DNA of 64,000 bases from Pomphorhynchus laevis. Its lineage: Eukaryota; Acanthocephala; Palaeacanthocephala; Echinorhynchida; Pomphorhynchidae. Location: positions 42,278 to 106,277 of the forward strand of contig WNNJ02002333.1 in NCBI GenBank assembly GCA_012934845.2, read 5' to 3'. Below the pieces are notes generated by a model. That model was not told the origin of the DNA. It did not search any database and was given only the letters and a program-made list of their open reading frames with translations. This document shows, piece by piece, positions 1 through 12,239 of this stretch; the first letter of the stretch is position 1, and each line of letters begins with the position of its first letter. The position numbers and the translations under genes are program-made.

Positions 1-260
1 CACGCAAAAACACGTTAAACAAATTTTGTCGTTCAATGGGTTTTATTAATTTTATAATCATTAGATTTTTTGCCTTGGTAATAGGGGGAAGCTCCCCTAT
101 CCCTTCGTTGGTGTTTGATAATAAATCACTAACCTTGAACGTTGTATTCGAAGAACAAACCTGTATATTGTCCAAGTTGAGATTTTTTCATTCCCTTTTG
201 AGCATTATTGAGGGAGCTTTGATGCTCCGACACTTTTACACTGTTGTGCATTTTTTCTTG
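1..260 (-). mobile_element. LINE J0: ORF1 N-terminal fragment of an I/Jockey-type element, cut by the window edge
   Basis: Read on the minus strand, positions ~145 down to 1 encode a stretch containing VSDLL, GELPPITKAKNLMIIK and KPIERQNLFNVFLR. It lines up with the start of ORF1 in the LINE copies at 23.0-26.0 kb (VSDVS, LISKLKNLIVIKLK) and at 40.26-40.77 kb (LKNLLIIKVKKPIEKHDLYN, KFLR). The reading frame is disturbed further 5' (a TGA lies just upstream). This is therefore an additional, diverged copy of the same family, continuing to the left of the window. Its plus-strand open frame at 36-275 is only a shadow. The family assignment rests on protein-level similarity by eye. Confidence 0.6.
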
Positions 261-670
261 AGGCAAATAAAATGACCAAGATTAGTGGAAACAGAAGTAA
301 GAAGCAATTGATTCGGCTCATCGGTTATCTTTAGCAGCACTATTTCCACATCATTGGAAATGTGATAATCACAGTATGTGATTATTCCTCTAGACTGTTA
401 TCATTCTATATTCTCTTATAACTCGCTAATTTGTCACCTAGAGATGCAAAAATATCCTATTAAAGAGCTCCATACTATTCGATCGACAACTTTGACGTTG
501 TACTTTTTTTAAATGAGACAATATAACTTTATGGAAGCTAACACATGAAAGCTGCGCACACTTATGCCTCGTCTTTTTCTTCTGACATTAAAGAAGGTGG
601 ATAGTTTGAAAATGTGAATTTGTTCAATTCTATTAATAATAAAAAATATAACGAGGTTTTTATTTTCCCT

Positions 671-737
671 GATATGCATTTCGGTCAGGGGTCACTGATA
701 TGCATTTTGGCCGGGTGATATGCATTTTGGTCAGGGT
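671..737. repeat. Short tandem repeat, three ~23-bp units
   Basis: Three near-copies of GATATGCATTTYGGYCRGGG occur in a row, the first two separated by a few extra bases. They are GC-richer than the surrounding DNA. No function is evident. Confidence 0.75.
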
Positions 738-1298
738 TAATTTCAAGGATAAAATGCATCAAAAGCTTATTGACTTGCGTTGTTTTGTCAGTAGTTAAAT
801 AATAAAGTTTGCACAACCTTATACAAATTATTGTACAAAATATTGTACAAAATATTTTCTAATATTCGAAAAAAAAGGATATTTAATGAAACGTTAACAT
901 ACGTCTTATAACAAATATTTATTAACAAGCATCCATTAAATTCATTATATTTATCAAAATATTCTAATAATTTATCATAACCTTATTCTCTTTATTTTAT
1001 TTATAACAAATATTAAATTATGACATTTTTTAATTATGTACAAATTGATTTAGTAAAATTTGTGAAGTGATGCTATTAAACTGTGATGAGATATTAAATA
1101 TAGAAATATTAGTTATAATATTATAACTAATATAGCAGTTATAAAGTGAATGTTCGAGTCATGATATCCAAACCATAAAGCAGAAGAGGCCTAATAAACC
1201 ACGTTTATTTTAGAGTTTTATTAAACTGAAAATAATTTGAATTATAATTTGATTTATTTACCAATTTTTATTTGATATTAAAAATTCGTTATTATTGT

Positions 1299-1491
1299 TC
1301 AGGGCGTTTTAACATCAAGAGGAATAATAAAATATAAAATTGTTGTTCAGAAATTTTCAATTATTGAAACAGTCCTTTTCAAAACATTAATGTTCATAAC
1401 ATTACACTTAAAAAGAACTATTGCAATGGTCGAAAATTTGTGAACAATAATTTCATATTTTATTATTACTTTTAATGCTTAAACGCCCTGA
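1299..1491. mobile_element. MITE-like inverted-repeat element, copy 1
   Basis: Two imperfect inverted arms of about 80 bp (beginning TCAGGGCGTTT and ending AAACGCCCTGA) face each other around a short AT-rich centre. Both arms contain matching internal blocks such as AATAATAAAATAT and AAATTTTC. A second diverged copy lies at 2689-2882. Two copies with shared termini and no coding capacity suggest a non-autonomous DNA transposon. A target-site duplication could not be fixed with certainty. Confidence 0.65.
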
Positions 1492-1741
1492 AAAATTTAA
1501 GGGCACATCGAACGTATTAATAATGTTATTCTAACAATTCTTTTTAAACTTTCAAGCTTTCATTGTAAACTACTTGCTAACAAAAATGTCTTGAAAAAAG
1601 TGATTTACATTTTCATTCTTTCTGAAAACTGGTAATTTTCAAAATTTTACTTTTCTATATAAGGCGTTATCGTCGAAAGCTAGTACTTTTTCTAGTAAAG
1701 TTTAGTGTCTATGATTAAGAATATAATTATTATAATATAAT

Positions 1742-1776
1742 CATCTACAGCTTAATGTATGATTAAGCTGTAGATG
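1742..1776. repeat. Perfect 15-bp hairpin
   Basis: CATCTACAGCTTAAT is followed by a 5-nt loop (GTATG) and its exact reverse complement. It sits in AT-rich non-coding DNA. No poly-T tract follows directly, so nothing supports a terminator or RNA role. Confidence 0.7.
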
Positions 1777-2688
1777 CACAGAATTGCCAAGCGATTTATA
1801 AAATAAATTTAATAAAATTTATTAAATAAATATAAATATATTCATTAAAATTATGTCATAAATATATTTATTATATAAATAATTCTTAATTATAAATTAT
1901 GTATATTGTTGTAACACTGTCTGTGTCAGGAATTTAAACGAATACAATTTCGTGGCACAAAGTATAAAAGAAGGTTTTAAGTTTTCGGTCTCTTATTTAG
2001 GACAAAAACATATAATTGAATGCATACATCATTTTATATTTTAAAATTTATGATAAATTAGATTAATTAGATTAATCTAATTTATCTAATTTAATCTATT
2101 TTATTTATTATTTTAAATTTATTTGAAGTATAAAATTTCAGTAAGCTGACCTAATAGACTTATAATTATAAATAATTATATATTAGTAATCATATATTTT
2201 ATTAATTAATATTTTTAATTCATATAAAATATAAAATATGTAGACCGAGCCATCCGATATGATAGATTTTGTTTATTAAAATCTATCATAAATTTAATTA
2301 ATTTAATTAGATTTTATGTTAATAAAAAATTTTATTTGATTATAAAATAAAATTATAATAAATTTAATAAATTAAAATTATAATAAATTATAATAAATTT
2401 AAATAAATAAATTTATTTAAATTTATTTAATCAATAAATTTGATTTTCAATTTATATATTGAAAATCAAATAGGGGAATAACGCCATTTGATTAATTTCA
2501 TTAATCAAATAATCAAATATTAATTAACGACTATGATAGACTAAGTTGTATAATAGACAGTTATTGTAATGTAAAATACAATATTCGGACAATAAATGTC
2601 ATTTTTTCCTTTTCATGTCAAAACATAACACTTAATAAAGATACATATTATTTCGTCTAAAATATCTCAGTAACTTGTAAAATTTGTC

Positions 2689-2882
2689 TCGAATGTTCAA
2701 TCATTGAGAGGAATGTAAAAAGTGAAATAAGCGTTCAAAAATATTCAAATATTGCAATAGTTTTTTTCAAGACCTTTTTTGTCTTTTCAAGACAAAAAAC
2801 TTGAAAAGGATGATTGCAATAATCGAAAATTTGTGACATTAATTTTATATTTTATTATACCTCTCGATGTTTAAACGCCCTA
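2689..2882. mobile_element. MITE-like inverted-repeat element, copy 2
   Basis: The right arm (ending GTTTAAACGCCCTAA) matches the arms of the copy at 1299-1491. The left arm is more worn but keeps TTGAGAGGAATG and ATTGCAATAGT. An extra AAGAC/GTCTT palindromic segment sits in the middle. It is degraded and non-coding. Confidence 0.6.
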
Positions 2883-4808
2883 AACAACTCAAACGCCTGG
2901 ATAATGTTAGTTTTTACGTTAATTGAATTATATTAGATTATATAGTTAAGTGGATTATACTAAAATAATTTGATAATAATAATTAAATAATTTTATTTTA
3001 TTAATTTGAAAATAATTATATTAAAACAATTTTTTTAATTTAGTTTTAATTTTTGTGATTAACGACGTAGAGAGTTAAATCTAGTAACATTTCACAGGTT
3101 GACGATTAGTTTGGAATGACGATATTAGTGCGAGCAGCGACCACATGGGAGCTTTCTTAAAAAAATTTAAGTGGTAAGCTATTAACAATTGCATAATTCA
3201 AAAAACAACAACACGACTGGGAAACAAATATATTATACGCATTAAAAATTGGAATAATTTAATTAATAATTTAATAATAATTTAAATATTTTATACTCTT
3301 GGACGGAATTGACTTTGAGTCTTCGGGGATGTAATACCGGATCTGATATTGTGCTGTTTGAATTAATGGCATTGAACTGAGAACAAAAAATAAACTCTTT
3401 AATAAAACTAACTTGAATGAACATTTTATAGTAAAAACAAATAGATAATCAACAATTATGCCGAGATTATAAGCTGTTTATAAAAAGATTAGTTATGAAT
3501 GATATATGATTAGTATTAATGATTAGTAATTAATGATTAGTAATCAATAATGGTAATTATTTAAATATTAATTATTTAATTAATTTCTAATTATTAAGTA
3601 TTAGTAATTAATACTTTCGTATTAATGATTAACAATTATTTTATATATTGTAGATATATTATATAACTTATATTATATAACTTATATTCCCATAAACATT
3701 TAAGCTTTTCAAATACTCGGATCATAGATTAGTTTGTTACTGATTATTTTTACAATACTGTGTACAATACATCAGATAATTTTATAGTAATTATAATATA
3801 CTTGTAACAATATAATAATATTGTAACATATAGATATCGTACAATATCTATTTTATTAATCTTTAATTGTTTAAAGCAAATTTTCAATTTTAAAATTTTA
3901 TCGCAATTTAATTTTTCAAGTGAGTATTTATTTTTATTTATAAAAATAAATAAATGAATGTTTATTTTTACAGCTATCTTCCAGACTATGTACATCACAT
4001 AATTATATAATTGTAATATATAAGCATTATATAATGCTTATATAATTTGCTTATATAAGCATTATATAATCTAATTATATAATTTGCTTATAAAAGCAAA
4101 TTCATGTAGTATATTCAGATCTAGTGAACCAACGTTACTAATCGTTTTCAAGCAGCAAACCCTAGTTTCGAAAATATCCGTTTACATCCAATTTACAAGA
4201 TAAGCATTCAAACATTTCTTTTATTTTGAATCAAATTTCTAATGTTTAAAATATGAGATGTTTTGTGAAGGATCTCATATTTTAAGCTTTTAAAATACTA
4301 AACAGGCCACAGATTAGTTTATTACAGATTATTTTATTAAATTTATTACTTAATTCAGTAAATTTAAGATTTAATAAAATTCATATAATTAACGTTTAAA
4401 ATCCTTATAGTCAGCTGTGGTTTACGAAATACAGTACATATTTAAACAAAGATTTAATAACTTATGACTGTCTTTAAGTCGATAGTAGTGCCTTTGCTTT
4501 ATCAACCTAGAGTAATGTTTTCCTGCATAAGTTTTCTTATTAAAGACAATTTACACATGCAGAATCTATGTATTAAAAAGTAAAAGATAGTTTTTTTTTG
4601 AATTTTAAAACGATACTACGGAACGAATAAGAAGCACATCTACATTATATTACAAGTTGTTCTAATTCTTTAGATATACTGTGACTTTTTGTGATCATAT
4701 AATCAAAGAATACATGCAAATATGTACTAGATAAGCATTCAAACATTTCTTTTATTTTAAATCAAATTTGTAAATTCTGAAATATAAGAATTTATGTGAA
4801 ATGTTAAG

Positions 4809-4985
4809 GTGTTGTTTGTGTCAGATGATTACAAAGTGTGCAGCAAGTGTGTAATAGCGATGATCTCATTATTATATCCGTTACAATACATGTTTCCAAC
4901 CATACCCTTGCTTCCGAATACCCTTCCATATGCCGAGCAAGTATATCAAGTGATTGTTAATTCGCCGTATATTACACGTTTTTAG
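4809..4985 (+). CDS. Isolated DENN-domain exon or gene fragment (MADD-like)
   Basis: The frame reads VLFVSDDYKVCSKCVIAMIS, then LLYPLQYMFPTIPLLPN and LPYAEQ. This matches the core DENN segment, where family members carry a Y-P-L-x-Y-M-F-P-x-I-P-L-L-P block followed by S-A-E-Q; MADD/Rab3-GEP is the closest form I recall. DENN domains act as guanine-nucleotide exchange factors for Rab GTPases. An AG acceptor-like site lies just before the segment (ATGTTAAG), and the frame runs to a TAG at 4983. The real exon end may be a GTATAT donor right after the AEQ codons. I found no other DENN exon nearby. It is therefore either one exon of a gene with large introns or a dispersed gene fragment. The domain match is good; gene status is uncertain. 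Confidence 0.5.
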   Translation: MLFVSDDYKVCSKCVIAMISLLYPLQYMFPTIPLLPNTLPYAEQVYQVIVNSPYITRF

Positions 4986-7639
4986 TAGCTTCTCCAAGCA
5001 CCAACTCCGTTTTTTTATCGGAGTTACAAATTATACCCTCATAATTAAACTTGTTGTAATTAATAAATGCGTTTCCTATAATTAGTTTCCTATTCTTAAT
5101 TCTTTTAGTGTGGCTTAAACAAATTTGCTTACTTGGAAATTGCAGAGAATGAATTGTAAATCCGTGACGTCTATTAATGATGGTTTTCATCATGTTAATT
5201 TATTTATAAAGTAATAAAACAATATTATTAAAAATAACCGATGTTGATCAATATTTTAAAAGACGTTTTGTTTCTGATGATTCAAACAACAGCTAGCGAA
5301 CTATAAGAATAAATTAGTATTTTAATGATCCCTATACAAGAAGTAATATGTATTTTATATTTTTTGAAGAAAAAAGTAAAAAGCTTTTGTAAAAAACTTT
5401 TAAAATCTTTGTAATAATTAATTGGTTATTTTTTGAATTATATCAATTTTTACTTTAAAGAAAGAGTAAAACTGGAACTAAAATGTTTGCTTATATTTAA
5501 ACTTTTACCCCATCGTTGAATATTACAAGCCAGTTACCAGCGAACGATTTTCTAATCGCTTTTGTTATATCCCTCTTTGACGGGATATGATTATATTCCG
5601 TTGAATTACAACATGTTTGTAAGAATTTTAGCATTTCACTATCTTTTGAAGGATTGTAGACGGCATTTCCACTAAAAACTGTAGGATTTGGAAAAATTTA
5701 AAAAGTCTGTTCAAGAAAACAATAAATACCGTACCTTGCACTAAATACAATAAATACACATAAAATAGATATTTAAAGGAAGAACCCTGTTTCAAACCTG
5801 ATGGACCCGGGGAAGTGTTGGAATTAGACTTTGTCACTGATAAGGTAGTCACTGTGATCACAACAACGATAAAACTCACCACCGACACAACGGTAGTCAA
5901 TGCAATTGGAATTAACAATTTTGCGCCTGACCTTAAGTAAAAAAGGTAATTTAAAACGAGCATAATAAATAAATCCTTTGATTTGTAAAATTGGGATTTA
6001 TGCCTTATTAAAAGACTTCAGCATGTCCAGTTTATTTTAAATGAATTTTTATATTTTTATATTGACTTCGAATCAAATATCATAAACATTTTTGGGATTT
6101 AATTAATTGTTTTAATTAATTTTTATACAAAATTAATTTCTCATTAATTATGTAATTGTTAATTTTGCACGTTCGAGTTACAAACTAGCGAAAAAACTTA
6201 TTAAAATTATTACAAGTTTTTACAAAACCATATAACATTAGCTTGATAATAGTAATTAATTGCAAATAAAAATAGGTTTCCAGATTGAAGGTAGCACCTT
6301 TCCATACCAACGCAGATTTAATTTAAAATCAGAAATGATTTCAATTAAATTTGGAAAATGTAAGACGAAAAGTCTTTTATTAAATCTAATTGGCAATAAA
6401 AGCAGACGAGTTGAGTGATCGTCAGCCATCATTAAAAAAGGACCGAAACGTAAGTATTGGATCAGTAGCTGATGAGGTCAACCAATACAGAAATGTAGCG
6501 TACTGATCACGAGACGCGTGATCGTCAATCAACATTAAAAGGATAGAAACGTGAAACGTAGATATTGGATTAATTGTAACAATGACTGCTCATTAATTAT
6601 TAATAATTAATGATAAATAAATAAATATTGATCAGAATTATGGATTTATTAAAAAATGGTTTTAATTAATCTATAAAATCAATTCGTTATTAATTATATA
6701 ATTATAATATTTTATTATTTTTATATTTAAATTTATAACTGATAGATGGAACATTTAAAAGTTGAGCATCGCATTATAAAGCCGTTTAGATTCGAAATAA
6801 AATTTCTAAACTAAAGTCTGTTAATTTTGCCATAAGTTTGTACTTGACATAAATAAAGCGAAATGTTATGTGGAGAACTTATCGCAAATCAATTAATTAT
6901 CAATTATTAGTGATTATTATTAATTTAATTCTAATTAATTTCTAATCAATTAATTATAAAATAAAAATATGTTTAAACATAGTCATCTAGCATGTATTTT
7001 AAATGCAGCCAATGGTAGTTTCAGTAGTAAACAAAGCAAAAAGCTGGTACACTTACATGCCTGACTGACAATTTGGTTTAGTTAAAACTTTTCAAAATTC
7101 CTGTCGATTGACGCTGTTTTTATAGACAGATACATGATTCATACTAAGCATATTTTTTTATTCCTGGACAGTAATATCCTACTGTCTAATTTTTTTGATT
7201 AATTGGTAATCAAATAAAGTTTTGACGGCCTGAGTTTCATAAAGGAGCTACTCTACTTATGATATCATATTTATATGAATACGCAATATCCAAAAGTTAG
7301 TTGATAATCGTAGCACACAATATCGTAGCAAAACAAAATGTAAACAAGACAGTTTAAAACCATCTTAATTTAATTGCTTAAACTCGAAAACTCATTCACG
7401 AACATGCAGATCTTTATATAACATAACCGGTAATAGCACAATTAATAAAAATAAATATCATTTTTATTTTACAATGAATTACTGTCCAAATTTTACGGTA
7501 AATGATATTTTCGAATCGCTTTAAAATAAAAAAAATAATTATAAATTAATTATTTAAAATTTAATTAATTAAATTAATTAAAAATTAATCATATTCAAAT
7601 GTAAAAATTAATAAAGTAAATCAAATTGTTATAAATCAA

Positions 7640-8030
7640 ATCAGCTAACTGAGTCTACGTATTTAATATAATTATAAACTAAACAAAACATAATAATGCT
7701 AAATCAAAATTTAATAATTAAATAATAAAATTAATAATTGTTTTTAGATTTTCTATAATTTAAATCAAGTTAAAATAAAAAATTGAAATTTAAAATAAAC
7801 GTCATTTTTATAAATTGACTAATAAATAACAGACGTTGTATCAGAATAAGAATTAGAGGTCATCAGGAAGAACTGCTATGTTATCAGGTTTCGGCCCCTG
7901 TTGATCTACTCAACCTAGCAGCGGGCCAAATACATGCTAATGATGTATTTCCTCTGATAAAACTATCTAGTATCTTATTCTAATACAAAGTATATTATTT
8001 ATTATCCATCCATAAAAATTTGGCACTTAA
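7640..8030. repeat. Dispersed repeat R1, copy 1
   Basis: Positions 7655-7866 match 21702-21908 almost base for base (blocks such as CATAATAATGCTAAATCAAA and GACTAATAAATAACA). The following part (GAAGAACTGCTATG, ATCAGG, AGCAGCGGGCC, ACATGCTAATGA, ATTATTTATTATCCATCCAT) recurs at 14130-14310 and, more worn, at 17340-17450. It has no coding capacity. It may be a SINE or a non-autonomous element; the ends are not clear enough to decide. Confidence 0.65.
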
Positions 8031-8801
8031 GAGTTTAAATTTATTCTTTATATTATTGTGTTGATATTTATATTTTACTATTTTGTAAATTCATAAATTC
8101 ATGAATTCATAAATTCATTTATCTACGAATCTTATATATTTATCTATTCATTTATCTATATTTTCCTGATTCTTGAATGTTTTATGTCAATAAAATTCTT
8201 TAAGCCCAATATCTCAAGTACTAAACAAACCTTAAAACCAACCTCAGTATTAAAAGATACCTCAGTGTTAAACAAATCTTAAATTTTAAGATAAAAAATA
8301 AATTTTGCGAGAAGCAAAAACCATTAATTCGTTAGTTGTTAATAAAAACTTTTATAGTTAATGAAAGCTTATAATTATAAAAATTAACAATTGAACTTTT
8401 ACAAAAGTTCAATTGTAAACAAAATTATAAAAACTACAAAGTTCATTTTACAAACGTTCAATCATCCTCACTCCAATTTTTCAAAAAGCAACTAAAATCG
8501 ATGCTACTAAACGAGTAACTTTTTTAATCTCTCGCTTTTGTGGGCTTGTAAGCACACAGTCTGTGTGCAGTTGCCCCATTAAAAAATTCAATTTAATTTA
8601 AAAACAAATTTTTGTTTTTGCTTATATTTGTGTATTTTATGTTTATATACATTTCAACATTTTTAATATTTTCTTGCTTGCTGCATATTTTAATCCATAT
8701 GGGTATTTATAACAATTGAACTTTTAACAATTGAACTTTTATAAAACAAAAATGAACAATCAAATTAAGAATTGTAGGCAGAAACAGGTAATTAAGATAC
8801 T

Positions 8802-8807
8802 TTTATT
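8802..8807 (-). promoter_or_regulatory. Possible polyadenylation signal (AATAAA) for the Cys/His-rich exon
   Basis: TTTATT on the plus strand reads AATAAA on the minus strand, 4 nt past the stop. In DNA this AT-rich the motif is common, so it is only weak support. Confidence 0.3.
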
Positions 8808-8811
8808 CATT

Positions 8812-9534
8812 TTATAATTCCGGATATATTTTGACAACAGACGTTAATTGCCATTGGTAACAGCAATTAGACTTTTTAACGTGTTGATGTTGACAACATT
8901 TAACACGTTGATTATGGCAGTTTGGTAGCGATACATGCTTATTGTTACTACATTTAGTAATCCTTTTGTCCACACATGGGTGAAATATATCAGTAGTTTT
9001 GTTGTTAGGACAACGACACATTTTGGCATTTTGTGTTCGTTGGCACTTAAAATGTTCTGGCACTCGTTGTTCAGAATTCTGTATAGAATTCTTCTTACTT
9101 TGAACATGATCTAGTAGTAAGTAATGTTTATGTACACAAGGGCTGACTAGATGTGTTGTGTTTAGGTAGAAACATTGCATTGATTGGAGAGATGTTGTCA
9201 AGCAACCGTATCTATTAAAGTGATGGTGAATTGTACATTTGTGATGTTTTCCATCGTCAAATGATGATTTGATTCGCGGTCGTCGTTGCTTACAAATCGC
9301 TGGAATAGTCTGTTGGTTTTGTTTGAACTTGCACAGATTATCTAGCTGTTTAACATCGATATATATTGAAGACTGATTTTGATCTTCCTTTGTATATTCA
9401 TTTGAATTCATCAATTGATTGTAAAATTTAATATCGTCTGTACAAGCTTCATCTATATTGTCTGAATTGTTAGGAACTAGCTCATCTAAACGGATACTTG
9501 TTAAGAGTTCTATATTAAGTAAAAGTGAATAAAT
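8812..9534 (-). CDS. Cys/His-rich orphan protein, terminal exon
   Basis: I do not recognise this protein. On the minus strand the frame is open for 240 codons from an acceptor-like TTTTAG at 9535-9540 to the stop at 8812, which is long for DNA this AT-rich. An AATAAA (minus, 8802-8807) follows the stop closely. The N-terminal third is acidic and Asn-rich. From about residue 90 on it is rich in Cys and His with spaced pairs (KHHKCTIHHH, CRCPNN, HPCVDK, KCCQHQHV, NCCYQW), as in a metal-binding or disulfide-rich protein. No signal peptide lies in this exon. The 1.1-kb minisatellite lies just upstream, so any intron before this exon would contain it. It could be a genuine lineage-specific gene or an unusually long chance frame. 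Confidence 0.45.
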   Translation of the reverse strand: MYSLLLNIELLTSIRLDELVPNNSDNIDEACTDDIKFYNQLMNSNEYTKEDQNQSSIYIDVKQLDNLCKFKQNQQTIPAICKQRRPRIKSSFDDGKHHKCTIHHHFNRYGCLTTSLQSMQCFYLNTTHLVSPCVHKHYLLLDHVQSKKNSIQNSEQRVPEHFKCQRTQNAKMCRCPNNKTTDIFHPCVDKRITKCSNNKHVSLPNCHNQRVKCCQHQHVKKSNCCYQWQLTSVVKIYPEL

Positions 9535-9659
9535 CTAAAAGATGATTGTAAATATTAAGCTAAATGTGACTAAATGTAAATAAAATGTTATTTATTAATT
9601 AAATGTTATTTATGAACTAAAAGATGTACGATTCATAAGACACGTTTATTGTATAATAC

Positions 9660-10790
9660 TTAATACTGAAAGAAATCGATTGTTATAAAACACTTTTTAT
9701 TATAAGCTACTTTTTATTATAAAATACATTTAATCTTAATATATTATTTATTGTAATATGCTTTAAATTGGAAGTTTTCACCTGTAAGACACTTTTATTG
9801 TAATATACTTTGTATTTTTAAATACTTTTTATTGTAAAGTACTTTTTATTGTAAGATACTTTTTTATTTAAGATATATTGTATTGTAATATTTTTATTGT
9901 AAAATACTTTTTATTGTAAAATACATTTGATCGTAATATATTTTTTATTGTAAAACTTTTTTTGGAAGATTGTATTTTTAGATACTTTTTATTGTTAGAC
10001 ACATTTTATTGTAAGATACTTTTTATTGTAATATACTTTGAATTGAAAGTTTTTAACTGTAAGATATATTTATTGTAATATACTTTGAATTGAAAGTTTT
10101 TAACTGTAAGATATATTTATTGTAAAATACATTTGATCGTAGTTTATTTTATTATGAGATACACCTTATATTTGTGTAGTAAAATTTGTTTTATTGTAAG
10201 ATACCTTTTATTGTAATATACTTTGAATTGAAAGTTTTTAACTGTAAGATATATTTATTGTAAAATACATTTGATCGTAATATATTTTTATTGTAAAACT
10301 TTTTTCGGAAGATTGTATTTTTAGATACTTTTTATCGTAAGACACATTTTATTGTAAGATACTTTTTATTGTAAGATACTTTGAATTGAAATTTTTAACT
10401 GTAAGATCCTTTTTATTGTAAAATACATTTGATCGTAGTATATTTTATTATAAGATACTTCTTATATTTGTGTAGTAAGATCTGTTTTATTGTAAGATAC
10501 TTTGAATTGAAAGTTTTTAACTGTAAGATACTTTTTATTATAAAATACATTTGATCATAGTTTATTTTATTATAAGATACTTATTATATTTGTGTGGTAA
10601 GATATTTTTTTTGTAAGATACCTTTTATCGTAAGATACTTTTTATTGTAAGATACTTTCAATTGAAAGTTTTAACTATAGGATGTTTTTATTGTAAAATA
10701 CATTTGATCGTAGTAGATTTTTTTATTGTATAATACTTTTTATTGTAAGATATTTTGAATTGTAAGTTTTGTTTACTGTAAGATGTTTTG
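9660..10790. repeat. Degenerate minisatellite of TTTTTATTGTAAGATAC units
   Basis: About 1.1 kb consists of variants of a 17-20-bp unit (TACTTTTTATTGTAAGA). Longer units are superimposed: GATCGTAGTTTATTTTATTA followed by TTATATTTGTGTAGTAA recurs near 10130, 10430 and 10550, and GAATTGAAAGTTTTTAACTG recurs many times. The strand bias is strong (T-rich on plus). No conserved open frame runs through it. Confidence 0.9.
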
Positions 10791-12239
10791 CATTTTGGGA
10801 TGTATTTTCTTTAAGTTAATTTTATCGTATTAAATATTTTCCTTGTGATGTCAAAATTCATAATCCAATTAGATATTTTATATTAGTTTAACTAATAAAT
10901 TTTGTTATTTTTTATATTTAATAATCTTAAAGTGTTTCAAAGCATAAATTGTCTAGATTTTTTAAAAACATAATTAAAACCTGTATAATCTGCATAAGTG
11001 CCTATTTTATAAGCATTAGTATTTTATCCTGCTGACTTGAACAAGCTTTAGGCATTAGTAAATGTGTTTTATGCGATAGTGTTAACCAAAGCAAAATATT
11101 AGGTCCTGTTTTTATTTCTATAAAATATACTTTGTAATGCTAGCTTTTAATTAAATTGCCTTAGAAAAACGTAAAAAAGTATTATGAAGAGTGAAATTAA
11201 ATATTATGAAGAATGCTCACTTTTCATATTGATATAACATTTGATATTCATTATAATTATTATAATATAATTAATATATTAATTATAACATAATTAATAT
11301 AGATTAATTATATTTAATAATCATAATTAGATTTTGTAATACTTACTTAACACATTATAAGTGAGTGTATATTAATTCTTTATAGAAACAGGATTAATGT
11401 ATTTTTATTTTAAAATACTTTTGAACTCGCTGATCAGTCTTCTTTATGAACTACCGTTATAAATTACTTGCATAAATTTAGCAAGTTCTTCCCTGATTTT
11501 ATATTTGGATTTTCAAAGTTATTAATTATGTTAAAATGTTTGTAAAATCATTTAGATATACCGATAGAATAATCTCGTCCTTGATCACAATCTTTTCTTT
11601 GATCAGAATCCAATATTGAATCCAGCATTGATAATACTTTGCTGCTGTTTATCGAAGAATCGCTGTCACAAGTTTGCATTAGAAACTATATTGGAAACTA
11701 TATTATGTCGTCCGTGGTATTTCTGTATGCTATACTTTTTCAAAATAATTCATCGGTCAAACTTGTAAAAATTATTAAAATTGTCATTTAATTTTGGTCA
11801 TTTACTGATAAAATAGTACCTGAAATAATTATTTTACAATAAAAATATATTTTTAATGAATTTGACGTTTATTGCGAAATAATTAAATCAACATACAATA
11901 TTGAATAATTATTTTTAATAACTAACCTACTTTACATAGAAATGTTTCAATTATAAGAAAGAAACTAATAAAAATAAAAATTAATAATATTGGCATAATT
12001 TACTTGTCAGAAGTTAAAACTTCATCGATAAACTATTTAATATCTACCGTATAATTAAAATTATCAATGCCTCGATAAAACAACTTGTTGTTTTTTATTT
12101 CGCATTAATTTTTGCACGTTTTTATGAAATATATAAATGCTTAAAAAATGTTTTTATTTTATAAACATTTAAGTGTCAGCGCTACAATTTCAGAATCATT
12201 AATTTTTAAATAATAAATAATTATATAAGATAATCATAC
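10791..12239. other. AT-rich non-coding stretch
   Basis: I see no supported gene. A minus-strand frame near 11560-11690 has fairly good amino-acid composition (CDSDSSINSSKVLSMLDS) but no homology that I recognise and no clear splice partner. Confidence 0.4.

Larger units (their letters stand above)
291..4800. other. AT-rich non-coding stretch
   Basis: Apart from the short repeat, the hairpin and the two MITE-like copies listed separately, I see only AT-rich DNA with many short palindromes and simple (TAAT)n-like runs. No supported exon, RNA gene or long repeat was found. The open frame at 3750-3998 is Ile/Tyr/Lys-rich in a way expected from AT-rich chance frames. Confidence 0.5.
4986..8811. 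other. AT-rich non-coding stretch
   Basis: Nothing beyond the dispersed repeat at 7640-8000 can be supported. Open frames at 4972-5193 (minus) and 5628-5963 (minus) are noted but not accepted: neither shows a recognisable domain. The region 6400-6580 has a moderately repeated phrase (GATCGTCA ... GAAACGTA), too short to define an element. The stretch at 8095-8160 is a short ATTCATAAATTCAT repeat. Confidence 0.45.

Noticed and set aside
4972-5193. Minus-strand 73-codon frame
   Set aside because: The KTELVLGE phrase also occurs in LINE A, but nothing else aligns; treated as chance.
5628-5963. Minus-strand 111-codon frame with a hydrophobic segment (LLIPIALTTVVSVVSFIVVV)
   Set aside because: It could be a membrane-span exon, with an acceptor-like site near 5940 and a CAG/GTTTGA donor, but there is no homology I recognise and the remainder looks like AT-rich chance coding.
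9660-10790. Possible CRISPR-like or gene-coded repeat
   Set aside because: The units are contiguous with no spacers, degenerate and eukaryotic in context; it is a minisatellite.
11560-11690. Minus-strand frame with good composition (CDSDSSINSSKVLSMLDS)
   Set aside because: It has no recognised family. Its best donor phase does not fit the acceptor phase of the Cys/His-rich exon downstream, so I could not link them.
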